From the NCBI RefSeq assembly GCF_900111885.1, contig NZ_FOKG01000013.1, positions 62,001 to 126,000 of the forward strand: a stretch of 64,000 nucleotides of DNA, written 5' to 3'. The stretch's first letter is position 1, and every line of letters starts with the position of its first letter. Source of the stretch: Amycolatopsis marina. GTDB taxonomy: Bacteria > Actinomycetota > Actinomycetes > Mycobacteriales > Pseudonocardiaceae. This document shows, piece after piece, positions 51,731-62,603 of this stretch. The position numbers and the translations under genes were made by a program. A model generated the notes under the pieces. The model did no database searches and had not been told where the DNA came from. It worked only from the letters and a program-made list of their open reading frames with translations.

Positions 51731-52260
51731 GCCTGGGCTTCCTCGAGTCCGGAGAGCTCGCCGATCACGAACGGCACCAGACCGGACAGGGTCGCCATTC
51801 CATCGCGAACAGCGGCACGGGAACCGGCCAGGTTGACGACGAGGGTGCTGCCGGAGACGCCGACGAGGCCGCGGGAGATACCGGCGTCCACCGCACCGGC
51901 GGCGAGGCCCGAGGAGCGCAGCGCCTCCCCTATGCCGGGGATGGGGCGGTCGAGCACACCTGCCGTGGCATCCGGCGTGACGTCGCGTGGCGACACCCCC
52001 GTGCCACCGACCGTGATCACGAGGTCGGCGCCACCGATCACCGCGGTGTTGAGCGCATTGCGGATGGCGACTGTTTCCGCGTGCACCACCACGGTGCCGT
52101 CAACGATGAAACCTGCTTCCTCGAGCAGTTCGGTCATCAAGGGGCCCGCGGTGTCCTCGTTCTCACCATGGGCGGCGCGGTCATCGACAATCACCACGAG
52201 AGCGCGGCCGAGGCGCTGTGCACTGCGTTCCATGAACACCACCGTAGCCGGTTCGGCCAT
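51727..52260 (-). CDS. MogA/MoaB-family molybdopterin adenylyltransferase-like protein
   Basis: This 177-residue protein has the MPT-binding fold marks ALVVIVDDRAAHGENEDTAG and TVGGTGVSPRDVTPDAT, and the C-terminal STLVVNLAGS. It would adenylylate molybdopterin for metal insertion. The ATG at 52260 gives a short N-terminal extension; an ATG 9 codons later is possible. Confidence 0.88.
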   Translation of the reverse strand: MAEPATVVFMERSAQRLGRALVVIVDDRAAHGENEDTAGPLMTELLEEAGFIVDGTVVVHAETVAIRNALNTAVIGGADLVITVGGTGVSPRDVTPDATAGVLDRPIPGIGEALRSSGLAAGAVDAGISRGLVGVSGSTLVVNLAGSRAAVRDGMATLSGLVPFVIGELSGLEEAQA

Positions 52261-52383
52261 CCCCGTCGGAGACAGCCGGACCCAGTGCGGCGGCCATTCG
52301 GTGAACCCTCGAAACCTGACCGAAGGCTTACGGCCGGTTCGACGGTGCTGCGCCCCTCACCGCCGCGTCCTAGCCTGTTCCTC

Positions 52384-53445
52384 GTGCGAATTCTCGTGAC
52401 CGGTGGCGCCGGCTTCATCGGATCCCAAGTGGCCGATCTCCTCACCGAATCGGGTCACGAACCGGTGTTGCTGGACAACCTGCTGCCGACCGCCCACGGG
52501 CCGGGCGGTGCGCCCGCGTACCTGGGCGGGCACCGGTTCGTCCACGGCGACGTGACCGATGCGGGACTGCTCGCCGAGCTGTTGCCCGAGATCGACGCGG
52601 TCTGTCACCAGGCCGCGGTGGTCGGCCACGGTGTCGATCCGACAGATGCCCCCGCCTACGCGATGCACAACGACTACGGGACGGCGGTGCTGCTGTCGGC
52701 GATGTACACCGCAGGGGTCGGCAGGCTCGTCCTCGCCTCGTCGATGGTGGTGTACGGCGAGGGCCGGTACGCCTGCCCCGAGCACGGCACGGTGGCTCCG
52801 GCACCGCGCACGAGGTCCGATGTCGAGGCGGGGAGGTACGAGCCGCGCTGCCGGGGCTGCAAGGCCGAACTCGCTCCCCGGCTCGTGCCGGAGGACGCCC
52901 CGCTGGTCCCGCGCAGCACCTACGCCGCGACCAAACTCGCCCAGGAACACCTCGCGGGCGCGTGGGCACGACAGAGCGGGGGTTCGGTCTGGGCACTGCG
53001 CTACCACAACGTCTACGGCCCCCGAATGCCACAGAACACCCCCTACGCGGGAGTGGCCTCGCTGTTCCGGTCCGCCCTGCGCCGCGGGGAGTCCCCGAGC
53101 GTGCTGGAGGACGGCAGGCAGCGTCGCGACTTCGTGCACGTCAGCGACGTGGCAAGGGCGAACGTGCTGGCGCTCGAGTCAGCGGCCCCCGAGGGTGAGC
53201 TGACCGCCGTCAACGTCTGTTCCGGCCACCCACACACCGTGGGCGAGCTCGCCGTGGAACTGGCCAAGGCATGCGAGGGGCCCGCACCGACGGTCGTCGG
53301 TGGCGCTCGCCCCGCCGATGTGCGGCACGTCGTCGCCGACCCGGCGCTGGCACGGAAGTTGCTCGGCTTCGAGGCGCGCACCGGATTCGCCGAGGGCATC
53401 GTGGCCTTCGCGAGCACCCCCCTGCGCGAGCCCGCAACCAGCTGA
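52384..53445 (+). CDS. NAD-dependent sugar epimerase/dehydratase with a Cys-rich insertion
   Basis: This 353-residue extended SDR has the Rossmann start RILVTGGAGFIGSQVADLL and catalytic YAATK with the upstream SSMVVYGEG. Between them is an insertion with YACPEHG and later CRGCKAEL, a probable zinc site of three Cys and a His. This insertion is absent from ordinary GalE or RmlB. Sugar-nucleotide modification for cell-wall glycans is likely. Start is the GTG at 52384. Confidence 0.86.
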   Translation: MRILVTGGAGFIGSQVADLLTESGHEPVLLDNLLPTAHGPGGAPAYLGGHRFVHGDVTDAGLLAELLPEIDAVCHQAAVVGHGVDPTDAPAYAMHNDYGTAVLLSAMYTAGVGRLVLASSMVVYGEGRYACPEHGTVAPAPRTRSDVEAGRYEPRCRGCKAELAPRLVPEDAPLVPRSTYAATKLAQEHLAGAWARQSGGSVWALRYHNVYGPRMPQNTPYAGVASLFRSALRRGESPSVLEDGRQRRDFVHVSDVARANVLALESAAPEGELTAVNVCSGHPHTVGELAVELAKACEGPAPTVVGGARPADVRHVVADPALARKLLGFEARTGFAEGIVAFASTPLREPATS

Positions 53446-53463
53446 CGGCCGTTCCGCCGTCCG

Positions 53464-54513
53464 TCAACGGGCGGCCAGCGGCAGCCGGACCTCGAAGCGG
53501 CACCCCTGCCCGTGATTGCGCACCCCGATCCGGCCCCGGTGCGCCTCGACGAGTCCCTTCGCGATCGCCAGCCCGAGCCCGCCGCCTGTGGTTCCTCCCG
53601 ATGGCTCGGGAGTGCGGGCCTGGGTGCCGCGGAACGCGACGTCGAAGACCCGGCCGATCTCGTCCTCCGGAATGCCACCGCACGCGTCGTCGACGGCCAG
53701 CAGTGCGTCCACTCCGTCGATGCCGAGCTGCACGGCAACCGTTCCGTCCGGGGGCGTGTGCCGGATGGCGTTGGAGACGAGGTTGCGCACGACGCGCGCC
53801 AGTTCGGGATCGCTGCCCGCGACGACGGGCCAGGTCTGTGCCGTGGCCAGCACCCGGACCCGTTTCTGCTGGGCGAGCGGGGCCTGCGCGGCGACTGCGT
53901 CGCTGACCACCTCGTGCAATGGCACAGCGGAGAGAGTGAGCTGGAGTGCGCCCGCGGTGATGCGGGAGAGCTCGAACAGGTCGTCGACCATCGCCGACAG
54001 CCGCGCCGTCTCCCCGCTGATGCGGTTCGCATACCCCGCCACGTCGCTGGGTTCGGCGACCACACCGTCGGCCAGCGCTTCGGCCATCGCCCTGATCCCC
54101 GCCAGCGGGCTACGCAGGTCGTGACTGATCCACGCCACCAGCTCCCGGCGGGAGGCCTCCGCGGCCCGCTCCCGGTCCCTGGCCTCGCGTTCCCAGACAC
54201 TGCGGCGGGCGATCGCGCGTCCGAGCACGATGGCTGCGGGAACGGTGACCGCGGCGACCAGGAGGCAGACCACCAGCATCGTGGTCAGCGCAGGAGTGAA
54301 CATGAACCCACTGACGCCGAGCACGCCGACCAGCGTGGCGACCACCGGAATCAGCACCAGCACGGTCAGCGTGCTGGCCAGCGAACCCCGGCGAAGCCAG
54401 AACAGCACCAAGCCGCCGATCACCGCCACCGGAAGCGCGAAGAGCAGCGCGAACGGCAGGATGTGCCAGACGTGGGTGAGCAGTTCGGCGAGTGATTCGC
54501 CCGACTCGATCAT
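53464..54513 (-). CDS. Sensor histidine kinase (OmpR-partner type)
   Basis: This 349-residue kinase has three or four membrane helices in the first 105 residues, HisKA with the phospho-His in VAWISHDLRSPLAGIRAMAE, and an ATPase with NLVSNAIRHTP and GGGLGLAIAKGLVEAHRG. It overlaps the regulator stop by 4 bp and forms a pair with it. Confidence 0.92.
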   Translation of the reverse strand: MIESGESLAELLTHVWHILPFALLFALPVAVIGGLVLFWLRRGSLASTLTVLVLIPVVATLVGVLGVSGFMFTPALTTMLVVCLLVAAVTVPAAIVLGRAIARRSVWEREARDRERAAEASRRELVAWISHDLRSPLAGIRAMAEALADGVVAEPSDVAGYANRISGETARLSAMVDDLFELSRITAGALQLTLSAVPLHEVVSDAVAAQAPLAQQKRVRVLATAQTWPVVAGSDPELARVVRNLVSNAIRHTPPDGTVAVQLGIDGVDALLAVDDACGGIPEDEIGRVFDVAFRGTQARTPEPSGGTTGGGLGLAIAKGLVEAHRGRIGVRNHGQGCRFEVRLPLAAR

Positions 54514-55250
54514 GGCGAGCACTGGGCGTTGTCCCCGGTTCCACAGGGGTCGTAGCGGTAGCCGACTCCCCACACCGTGGCCACGCGCACCGGTTTCGCC
54601 GGCTCGGGTTCGATCTTCTCCCGCAGGCGGCGAACGTGGACGGTCACTGTGGACTGGTCACCGAAGTCCCAGCCCCACACCCGTTCCAGCAGATCGGACC
54701 GGGTGAACGCGGTTCCGGGATGGGTCAGGAAGTAGGCGAGCAGGTCGAACTCCCGTGTCGTGAGCGGCAGGTTCGAGTCCGCGAGCCATGCCTGTCGCGC
54801 GTCGAGTTGCAGTCGCAGGTCGCCGTCCACCAGTTCGGCCACTACGGGTTCTTGACGGGGCATCCGGGACCGGCGCAGCACCGAGACGACCCGCAGGGTG
54901 AGCTCGCGAGGGCTGAACGGTTTCGTCACGTAGTCGTCTGCCCCCAGCTGGAGGCCCGCGATCCGGTTCTCCTCCTCGCCGAGCGCGGTCAGCATGACGA
55001 CCGGGACCTCGCTGGAGTCGCGGAGCCTGCGGCACACCTCGAGCCCGCTCATCCCCGGCATCATCACGTCCAGGACCACCAGGTCCGGCCGGTGCTCGGC
55101 GAAACTGAGTAGGGCCTGTTCACCGTCACCGACCACCCGCACCGTAAAGCCCGCGACCTCGAGGTACCGGCGCACGACATCGCGGACCGTCTCGTCGTCG
55201 TCCACGACGAGGACCTGCCCGGTCTGCCCGAGTTCGTTCATGCCGCTCAT
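54510..55250 (-). CDS. OmpR/PhoB-type response regulator
   Basis: This 246-residue regulator has a receiver with Asp61 (LVVLDVMMPGMSGLE) and KPFSPREL, then a winged helix (LTTREFDLLAYFLTHPG...VTVHVRRLREKIEP). Start is the ATG at 55250; an ATG three codons later is possible. It is coupled to the kinase at 53464. A 77-bp tandem duplication lies in its upstream region. Confidence 0.92.
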   Translation of the reverse strand: MSGMNELGQTGQVLVVDDDETVRDVVRRYLEVAGFTVRVVGDGEQALLSFAEHRPDLVVLDVMMPGMSGLEVCRRLRDSSEVPVVMLTALGEEENRIAGLQLGADDYVTKPFSPRELTLRVVSVLRRSRMPRQEPVVAELVDGDLRLQLDARQAWLADSNLPLTTREFDLLAYFLTHPGTAFTRSDLLERVWGWDFGDQSTVTVHVRRLREKIEPEPAKPVRVATVWGVGYRYDPCGTGDNAQCSP

Positions 55251-55254
55251 ACCT

Positions 55255-55404
55255 CTTGCCTCACTCGCCGGCGGGCTGCACATCGCTCAATGCCGTACCC
55301 GATCCAAACACGGCGCCGGTCGCTCATGTCCCTTGCCTCACTCGCCGGCGGGCTGCACATCGCTCAGTGCCGTACCCGATCCGAACACGATGCCGGTCGC
55401 TCAT
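55255..55404. repeat. Tandem duplication, about 2 x 77 bp
   Basis: The unit beginning CTTGCCTCACTCGCCGGCGG at 55255 repeats at 55332 with only a few changes. It fills the gap between the response-regulator gene and the GT-C gene upstream, so it likely doubles part of the promoter or leader. Confidence 0.85.
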
Positions 55405-55410
55405 CTTCCC

Positions 55411-56796
55411 TCACCACACCGTCAGCACCAGGTGGTTCACCGTCAGCGCGACCACCGCCTGCCCCGCGAGCCACCAGCGCCGAGTAGGCGGCGGCAGCAG
55501 CGCGGTCAGCGGCAGCAACCACACCGTGAACGGCAGCCAGATGCGCTCGACCTCGGCCTTCGACAGCCCGGACACGTCCGCCGCGACGATCATCAGCAAT
55601 GCCGCCCCGCCGAGCACCAGCGCCCCGTCCCAGCGCCGAATCGGTGTCCGCGCACCGGCACCAATCCCCCGGCGCATCGCGACGACCACGGCGGGTCCGA
55701 CAGCGATGGCAAGGCACGCCACGTTCGCCCACACCCAGTAGGCAAAGGGCCGCTCACTCGCGATGCCCTGGTAGTAGCGCTCCACGACCAGGTGATAACC
55801 GTCGAGCCACCAGAAACCAGCGAGCGCGAACGCCGCGACCACGGACAGAGCACCAACCAGGGCCCACGCCAACGCCCTGCCACTGCGGCTCGCGAGCACC
55901 ACGGCCAGCGCGAGCACGCCGAGCAGCACGAGGCCGTAGGACAGGAAGATGCCGAAGCCGAGGAGCACGCCTGCGATCACGGCCAGCGGTATCGCGGAGC
56001 GGGCCCGTTCCGCGAAGGCCCTTCCGGACAGTGCGAGCACCGCGATCGCGCTCGCGGTGACGCCGGCGAACAGCGCGTCCGCGGAGACCGCGATCCACAC
56101 GGCTCCTGGAAAGAGCACGGCAAACGGCAGCATCGCGCGCGCCGCCGCCGGACTGCCCAGCGCCCGCACCGTCACCGGCACGGCCACCGCGACAAGGCAG
56201 CCAACGAGCACGCACGCCCAACTCGCGGCGGTGCCGCCTGAGAGACCGAGGCGGTCGAGCCAGACGAACACCAGCGTCGCCCCCGGTGGATGGCCGGACA
56301 CGTGCGTGGTCCACGAGTCGGGTCGGCCCTGCAGAATCCGGTCGGCGAAGGTCTGCACCATCGCCGGGATGTCGGTGATGCCCGGCACCTCGTGCAGGTA
56401 CTCCGTGGGGTGGTCGAGCCGGTGGGTGAAGCCGCGGGTCCAGCCATCGACGAGCGCGAGCGCGAGGGTCCAGCACAGCGCGGCGAGATAGCTCAGCGAC
56501 AGCGCGCCGTGCCAGGGCAGTTTGGCGGCGAGCGCGGGACCCCAGCCGATGACCGCGAACGCGACGAGCAACGCCAGCGGAGTGCCTGGCCCGACGTGGG
56601 GCAGCCAGTGGCCGAACAACGGCGGCGCGGGGGCGAAGATGACAACGCCGGAGCCGTCCCGGTTGAGGTACAGCCCGACGGCGATGGCGACGCCGACCAG
56701 CACCGCCGCGAGCCCTACGACCACCAGATCCGCCCACGTGCCGGATCCGCGTCTCGTTGCCGGTCCGGGCTCCGGCCTGTCTGGGGAGTCGACCAC
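55411..56796 (-). CDS. Polytopic membrane protein, GT-C glycosyltransferase-like
   Basis: This 461-residue protein has about 11-12 membrane helices. An outer loop contains HRLDHPTEYLHEVPGI and THVSGHPPGATLVFVWLDRLG, which resembles GT-C mannosyl- or arabinosyltransferases that use polyprenyl sugar donors. The start is a GTG at 56796. It is divergent from the GT2 operon. Cell-envelope glycan assembly is the likely role; the exact sugar is unknown. Confidence 0.78.
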   Translation of the reverse strand: MVDSPDRPEPGPATRRGSGTWADLVVVGLAAVLVGVAIAVGLYLNRDGSGVVIFAPAPPLFGHWLPHVGPGTPLALLVAFAVIGWGPALAAKLPWHGALSLSYLAALCWTLALALVDGWTRGFTHRLDHPTEYLHEVPGITDIPAMVQTFADRILQGRPDSWTTHVSGHPPGATLVFVWLDRLGLSGGTAASWACVLVGCLVAVAVPVTVRALGSPAAARAMLPFAVLFPGAVWIAVSADALFAGVTASAIAVLALSGRAFAERARSAIPLAVIAGVLLGFGIFLSYGLVLLGVLALAVVLASRSGRALAWALVGALSVVAAFALAGFWWLDGYHLVVERYYQGIASERPFAYWVWANVACLAIAVGPAVVVAMRRGIGAGARTPIRRWDGALVLGGAALLMIVAADVSGLSKAEVERIWLPFTVWLLPLTALLPPPTRRWWLAGQAVVALTVNHLVLTVW

Positions 56797-56949
56797 CGCC
56801 GCACGATAGCCGCAGCGTTGGCTCTTCGTCAGCCCGGCCGACGTATCGTCAGGACTCGGTAAGAACTGGCCACTCCGTCGGGCCCGTCAGGATTCCGTAA
56901 GCACAGCAAGGCTTTCGGCAGCGTCCACGTCGGACTTAACCTAAGGAAC

Positions 56950-57612
56950 GTGGCAACCGAAACGATCGACGTCGTCCTGCCCTGTCTGAACGAGGCAGGC
57001 GCGCTTCCCGGCGTGCTCGGCGGTTTGCCATCCGGCTACCGGGCGATCGTGGTCGACAACGGTTCGTCTGACGGTTCGCCCGCCATCGCGGCGAGGCTGG
57101 GCGCACTCGTCGTCATCGAGAACCACCTGGGTTACGGCGCCGCGGTGCACACCGGCCTAGAGGCCGCCACCTCGGACGTCGTCTGCTTCATCGACGCCGA
57201 TGGCTCTCTCGATCCTGGCGACCTGCCTCGGCTGGTGGCCGAGGTGCGCACGGAGGGTGCCGATCTCGCCGTGGGCAGGCGGGTGCCGGCCGAGCGAGGG
57301 GTGTGGCCGTGGCACGCGCGGGCCGGCAACCTGCTGCTGGCCACGGTGCTGCGCAGACAGGGCCTTCCGGTGCACGACATAGCGCCCATTCGTGCGGTGC
57401 GCAGGCAGGCATTGCTCGATCTCGGCGTAGCGGACCGGGCATTCGGGTATCCACTGGAAATGCTGATCAAAGCGGGCAGAGCGGGCTGGCGGGTGCGGGA
57501 GTTCGACGTGCCCTACGGCAGGCGTGCGGCAGGCACGACCTCGAAGGTCTCCGGCTCGGTACGGGGAACCGCCCGCGCCGTGCGGGACATGGTGAAGGCG
57601 CTGGGGTCGTGA
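56950..57612 (+). CDS. Glycosyltransferase family 2 (polyprenyl-phosphate sugar synthase-like)
   Basis: This 220-residue enzyme has VVLPCLNEAGALP, the nucleotide-sugar motif VVDNGSSDGS and the metal DxD (CFIDADGSLDPGD). It has no membrane helices. It begins a three-gene operon with 4-bp overlaps. It could make a polyprenyl-phosphate sugar for the divergent GT-C protein. Confidence 0.9.
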   Translation: MATETIDVVLPCLNEAGALPGVLGGLPSGYRAIVVDNGSSDGSPAIAARLGALVVIENHLGYGAAVHTGLEAATSDVVCFIDADGSLDPGDLPRLVAEVRTEGADLAVGRRVPAERGVWPWHARAGNLLLATVLRRQGLPVHDIAPIRAVRRQALLDLGVADRAFGYPLEMLIKAGRAGWRVREFDVPYGRRAAGTTSKVSGSVRGTARAVRDMVKALGS

Positions 57613-58295
57613 GCACGAGCCGGTTCTGCCTGCTGGTGGTGGCGAGGTCGCCGGTCCCCGGCGAGGCGAAGACACGGCTGTGCCCGCCCGCCACCGCGGA
57701 ACAGGCGGCCGACATCGCCGCGGCCGCGCTGCTGGACACCCTGGACGCCGTGCTGGCGGTGCCGGACTCCGTGCCCGTTGTGGCGCTGACCGGCGATCTC
57801 GCGCACGCGTCCCGCTCCGCGGAACTCGAACGGACGCTGGCGCGGACGACCGTGCTGGCACAGCGCGGAGACAGCTTCGCCCAGCGGTTGGTGAACGCGC
57901 ACCTGGACACCGCGCGACTCCGGCCACGCAGGCCGGTGCTGCAGATCGGAATGGACACGCCCCAGGTGAGTATGGAACTGCTCGCGGGCCAGGCCGCTCG
58001 GCTCCTCGCGGGTGCCGATGCCCTGCTCGGGCCCGCGAACGACGGTGGCTGGTGGGCACTCGGCCTCCGTGAGCCGGTGACCGCGAGGGCGCTGGCCACG
58101 GTGCCCATGTCCCGGCCGGACACCGGAGAGCTGACCCGGCATGCGCTGCGCTCCGCGGGTCTCAGGGTCACCAAGGGCCCTACGTTGTCCGATGTGGACA
58201 CCATGGCGGACGCGGAGTCGGTCGCGAACACGTTGTGCGGCGGCCGCTTCGTGGAGGCAGTCCGGGCAGTGCGGCTGGACAGTCAGTCCGGGTGA
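57609..58295 (+). CDS. GT2-like nucleotidyl/glycosyl-transferase (TIGR04282/CofC-like fold)
   Basis: This 228-residue protein starts FCLLVVARSPVPGEAKTRLCPPATAEQAADIA and has QIGMDTPQVS and GPANDGGWWALGL, marks of the TIGR04282 (DUF2064) family. The substrate is unknown. GTG start overlaps the upstream stop (GTGA). Confidence 0.85.
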   Translation: MSTSRFCLLVVARSPVPGEAKTRLCPPATAEQAADIAAAALLDTLDAVLAVPDSVPVVALTGDLAHASRSAELERTLARTTVLAQRGDSFAQRLVNAHLDTARLRPRRPVLQIGMDTPQVSMELLAGQAARLLAGADALLGPANDGGWWALGLREPVTARALATVPMSRPDTGELTRHALRSAGLRVTKGPTLSDVDTMADAESVANTLCGGRFVEAVRAVRLDSQSG

Positions 58296-58939
58296 CAGTG
58301 GCAGGCAAACCGGGCGCCGAGTTCGACGGGGCGCTGCTGGGCACCCCGTGCTGGCTGGAACTGTTGAGCGGCGAGCGAGTGGCACTGCCCGTACACAGAT
58401 GGCGGCTGCCGCCAGGCCGGGGCGACCAGTTCCTGCTGTCCCGCTGCTCGGGTCCCACGCTGGATGTCGGCTGCGGGCCAGGACGGCTCACCGCCGCCCT
58501 CGGTGAGCGGAAGGTGCCGGCGCTTGGCATCGACGTCTCGGCCACCGCGGTCCGGCTGACCAGGCAGCGCGGAGCACTGGCGCTCCATCGTGATGTGTTC
58601 GATCCCGTACCGGGCGAAGGCCGATGGCGGCACGTGTTGCTGGCCGACGGCAACATCGGCATCGGTGGCGACCCGGTCGCGCTTCTCCTTCGGGTGCGGG
58701 AACTGCTGGCCGAGCGGGGCACCGCACTGCTGGAACTGGAGCCGCCCGGCCGTGGGCTGCGCAGGGACCACGTGCGGGTGCGGGAGAACCGAGGTCAGTC
58801 TCGTGGCCCGGACCACTGGTTTCGGTGGGCCTGGCTCGGCCTGGACGCGTTGGACGCGGTGACTTCGGCCGCTGCCCTGCGCGTCAACCGGACGGCGGAG
58901 CTCGGCGGCCGGTGGTTCGCCGAGCTGGTCCGGGCCTGA
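58292..58939 (+). CDS. Class I SAM-dependent methyltransferase
   Basis: This 215-residue protein has the SAM motif TLDVGCGPGRLTAALGE and a following GIDVSATAVRLT. The last half has LLADGNIGIGGDP and LLELEPPGRG. It is the last gene of the operon and is closed by a strong hairpin. Substrate unknown; a glycan or lipid intermediate is plausible from its neighbours. Confidence 0.85.
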   Translation: MTVAGKPGAEFDGALLGTPCWLELLSGERVALPVHRWRLPPGRGDQFLLSRCSGPTLDVGCGPGRLTAALGERKVPALGIDVSATAVRLTRQRGALALHRDVFDPVPGEGRWRHVLLADGNIGIGGDPVALLLRVRELLAERGTALLELEPPGRGLRRDHVRVRENRGQSRGPDHWFRWAWLGLDALDAVTSAAALRVNRTAELGGRWFAELVRA

Positions 58940-58943
58940 CGAA

Positions 58944-58976
58944 GGTACCGCGGACGAGGTGATCGTCCGCGGTACC
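58944..58976 (+). terminator. Perfect 14-bp hairpin terminator
   Basis: GGTACCGCGGACGA and its exact complement close a 5-nt loop just after the methyltransferase stop, between convergent operons. Confidence 0.88.
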
Positions 58977-58988
58977 GCCGTTGCTGGT

Positions 58989-59010
58989 CTCGGCCGCGGT
59001 CGCGGCCGAG
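58989..59010 (-). terminator. 10-bp perfect GC palindrome
   Basis: CTCGGCCGCG-gt-CGCGGCCGAG lies 60 bp past the stop of the leftward protease gene and is probably its terminator. Confidence 0.55.
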
Positions 59011-59071
59011 CGTCTGAGGGTCAGTGGCGCGGAGCGCCTCCATGGGGGGTGGTGGTCGGGTGACGGGTGGG

Positions 59072-60538
<1,467 letters not shown>

Positions 60539-60629
60539 GTCACCACCATGCGCGTCGGTCCTGAGAGCATGCTGAGCTGAGCCTGTGAGGCGGATGCGCA
60601 ATTCGACTTACCGAGTTGCGTTCGTCCAC

Positions 60630-61715
60630 TCAGCCGGCCGATCGCAGCCGCTGCGCGATCTGCTCGGGAGTGGCGTCGTTGATCCACACCGCCATGCCCG
60701 ACTCCGAACCTGCAAGATACTTCAGCTTGTCGGCGGAGCGCAGCACGGAGAACAGCTCCAGGTGCAGCCAGCACTCCTCCCTGCCGCGGTTCACCGGTGC
60801 CTGGTACCAGCCTGCGACGTACGGCAACGGCCGGTCGTAGAGCGCGTCACAGCGGCGCAGCACCTCGAGGTAGACAGCGGCGAAGTCGTCGCGCTCCTCG
60901 GAGGTCAGCGCGGGCAGGTCCGGTACCTGCCGGTGCGGGACGACCTGCACCTGCACCGGCCATCGGGCCGCCGGCGGGACGAACGCGGTCCAGTGCTCAC
61001 CTTCGGCCACCACCCTGCTGCCGCCACGGCGCTCGGCGGCCAGCACGTCGCCGAGCACATGCCTGCCGGTGTCGGCGCGGTAGCTCCTCGCGGTGTCGAT
61101 CATGCGCTCGGTGCGGGGCGTGACGAACGGGTAGGCGTAGATCTGGCCGTGCGGGTGATGCAGGGTGACCCCGATCTCCTCGCCCCTGTTCTCGAAGGGA
61201 AACACCTGTTCCACGCCGGCCAAAGTGGATAGTTGCGCTGTCCGGTCGGCCCATGCGTCGACAACGGTGCGCACCCGGCCCTCGCCGAGCTGCGCGAAGG
61301 AACGGTTGTGGTCGCTGGTGAAACACACCACTTCGCACCGGCCGCGACCGGGCGCGACCGGCACAATGCCAGCTCCATCCACAGTAGACGACTCGCCTGG
61401 CACATCGAGCGCGAAGGACGGGAAGCGGTTCTCGAAAACCGCGACGTCGTAGTCGGACTCGGGGATCTCACTCGGCCGGCCTGGTGCACTGGGGCACAGC
61501 GGGCACAGGTCCGCGGGCGGCTTGTAGGTACGGGTCTGACGGTGGGCGGCCATCCCGACCCACTCTCCCGTCAGCGGATCGCGGCGGATCTCCGAGGAGG
61601 CGGCGACCGGCGGCAGGTCCCGGGTGTCGCGCGCCTGCCGAGGTGTGGCCGTGCCCGACTCGTCGAAGTAGATGATCTCGCGACCGTCAGCGAGGTGACG
61701 GACGGTCTTCAGCAC
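60630..61715 (-). CDS. galT: Galactose-1-phosphate uridylyltransferase
   Basis: This 361-residue enzyme swaps UMP between UDP-glucose and galactose-1-phosphate. It has the catalytic HHPHGQIYAYPF motif, zinc-site residues (DLCPLCPS) and the second His cluster HLELFSVLRS. The GTG start overlaps the DeoR-type gene by 7 bp, so the regulator likely controls it. Confidence 0.93.
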   Translation of the reverse strand: MLKTVRHLADGREIIYFDESGTATPRQARDTRDLPPVAASSEIRRDPLTGEWVGMAAHRQTRTYKPPADLCPLCPSAPGRPSEIPESDYDVAVFENRFPSFALDVPGESSTVDGAGIVPVAPGRGRCEVVCFTSDHNRSFAQLGEGRVRTVVDAWADRTAQLSTLAGVEQVFPFENRGEEIGVTLHHPHGQIYAYPFVTPRTERMIDTARSYRADTGRHVLGDVLAAERRGGSRVVAEGEHWTAFVPPAARWPVQVQVVPHRQVPDLPALTSEERDDFAAVYLEVLRRCDALYDRPLPYVAGWYQAPVNRGREECWLHLELFSVLRSADKLKYLAGSESGMAVWINDATPEQIAQRLRSAG

Positions 61716-62542
61716 GCAGATTCCTCCGGCAGCTCATCCGCCCCAGGCACCGGGGCGATCATCAGTTCGCCGACCCTTTCGGTCAGCACGTCTCGAGCCG
61801 ACTGCGGAAGGCCCGCGTCGCTGACGACGGTGTCGGCCTCGTTCAGGTCGGCGATGGTCGAGATGCCGACCACACCCCACTTGGTGTGGTCGGCCAGCAC
61901 GATCAGCTTGCGACCGGCCTCGACGAGGGCGCGGTCCGTCTCGCTCTCGGTGAGGTTCGGGGTGGTGAACCCCGCCGATTCGGACATGCCGTGCACACCG
62001 AGGAAGACCAGGTCCAGGTGCAGGGTGCGCAGGCTGTGCACGGCAACGGGTCCGACCAATGCATCGGACGGGGTCCGGACACCGCCGGTGAGCACGACCG
62101 TCCGGTCGGACTGGCCGGAGGCGCGCAGCACGTCGGCGACCTGGATCGAGTTCGTGACGATGGTGAGACCGGGGACCGAATCGAGCGCGTGGGCGAGTGT
62201 CCAGGTGGTCGTACCCGCGGACAGCCCGATCGCCGTGCCGGGCCGGACCAGGGTCGCGGCCATCGAGGCGATCGCGTTCTTCTGGGCCCGCTGCCGGACG
62301 GACTTCGCCTCGAAACCGGGCTCGTCGGTGCTCTTCCCCATCATCGAGGTGGCGCCGCCGTAGACCTTCTCCACCAAGCCGCGACCGGCCAGCACGTCGA
62401 GGTCACGGCGCACGGTCATGTCGGAGACGCCCAATTTCACGACAAGGTCGCTCACCCGGACGGCCCCGTCCCGCCGGGCCTCCTCCAGGATGATCGCCTG
62501 CCGTTGCCGCGCCAGCACCCGCCAACTCCGTCCCCGCGCCAT
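61709..62542 (-). CDS. DeoR-family transcriptional regulator
   Basis: This 277-residue repressor has an N-terminal HTH (VRVSDLVVKLGVSDMTVRRDLDVLAGRG) and a DeoR C-terminal sugar-phosphate sensor (GLSAGTTTWTLAHAL, DHTKWG). ATG at 62542. It heads the deoR-galT operon and likely responds to a galactose-pathway sugar phosphate. Confidence 0.9.
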   Translation of the reverse strand: MARGRSWRVLARQRQAIILEEARRDGAVRVSDLVVKLGVSDMTVRRDLDVLAGRGLVEKVYGGATSMMGKSTDEPGFEAKSVRQRAQKNAIASMAATLVRPGTAIGLSAGTTTWTLAHALDSVPGLTIVTNSIQVADVLRASGQSDRTVVLTGGVRTPSDALVGPVAVHSLRTLHLDLVFLGVHGMSESAGFTTPNLTESETDRALVEAGRKLIVLADHTKWGVVGISTIADLNEADTVVSDAGLPQSARDVLTERVGELMIAPVPGADELPEESAC

Positions 62543-62603
62543 TGTCAACTACACAAAATCCTACACGATCAAACACCTGGGGCGGGGAGGTGCTCGGAGT
62601 CCT

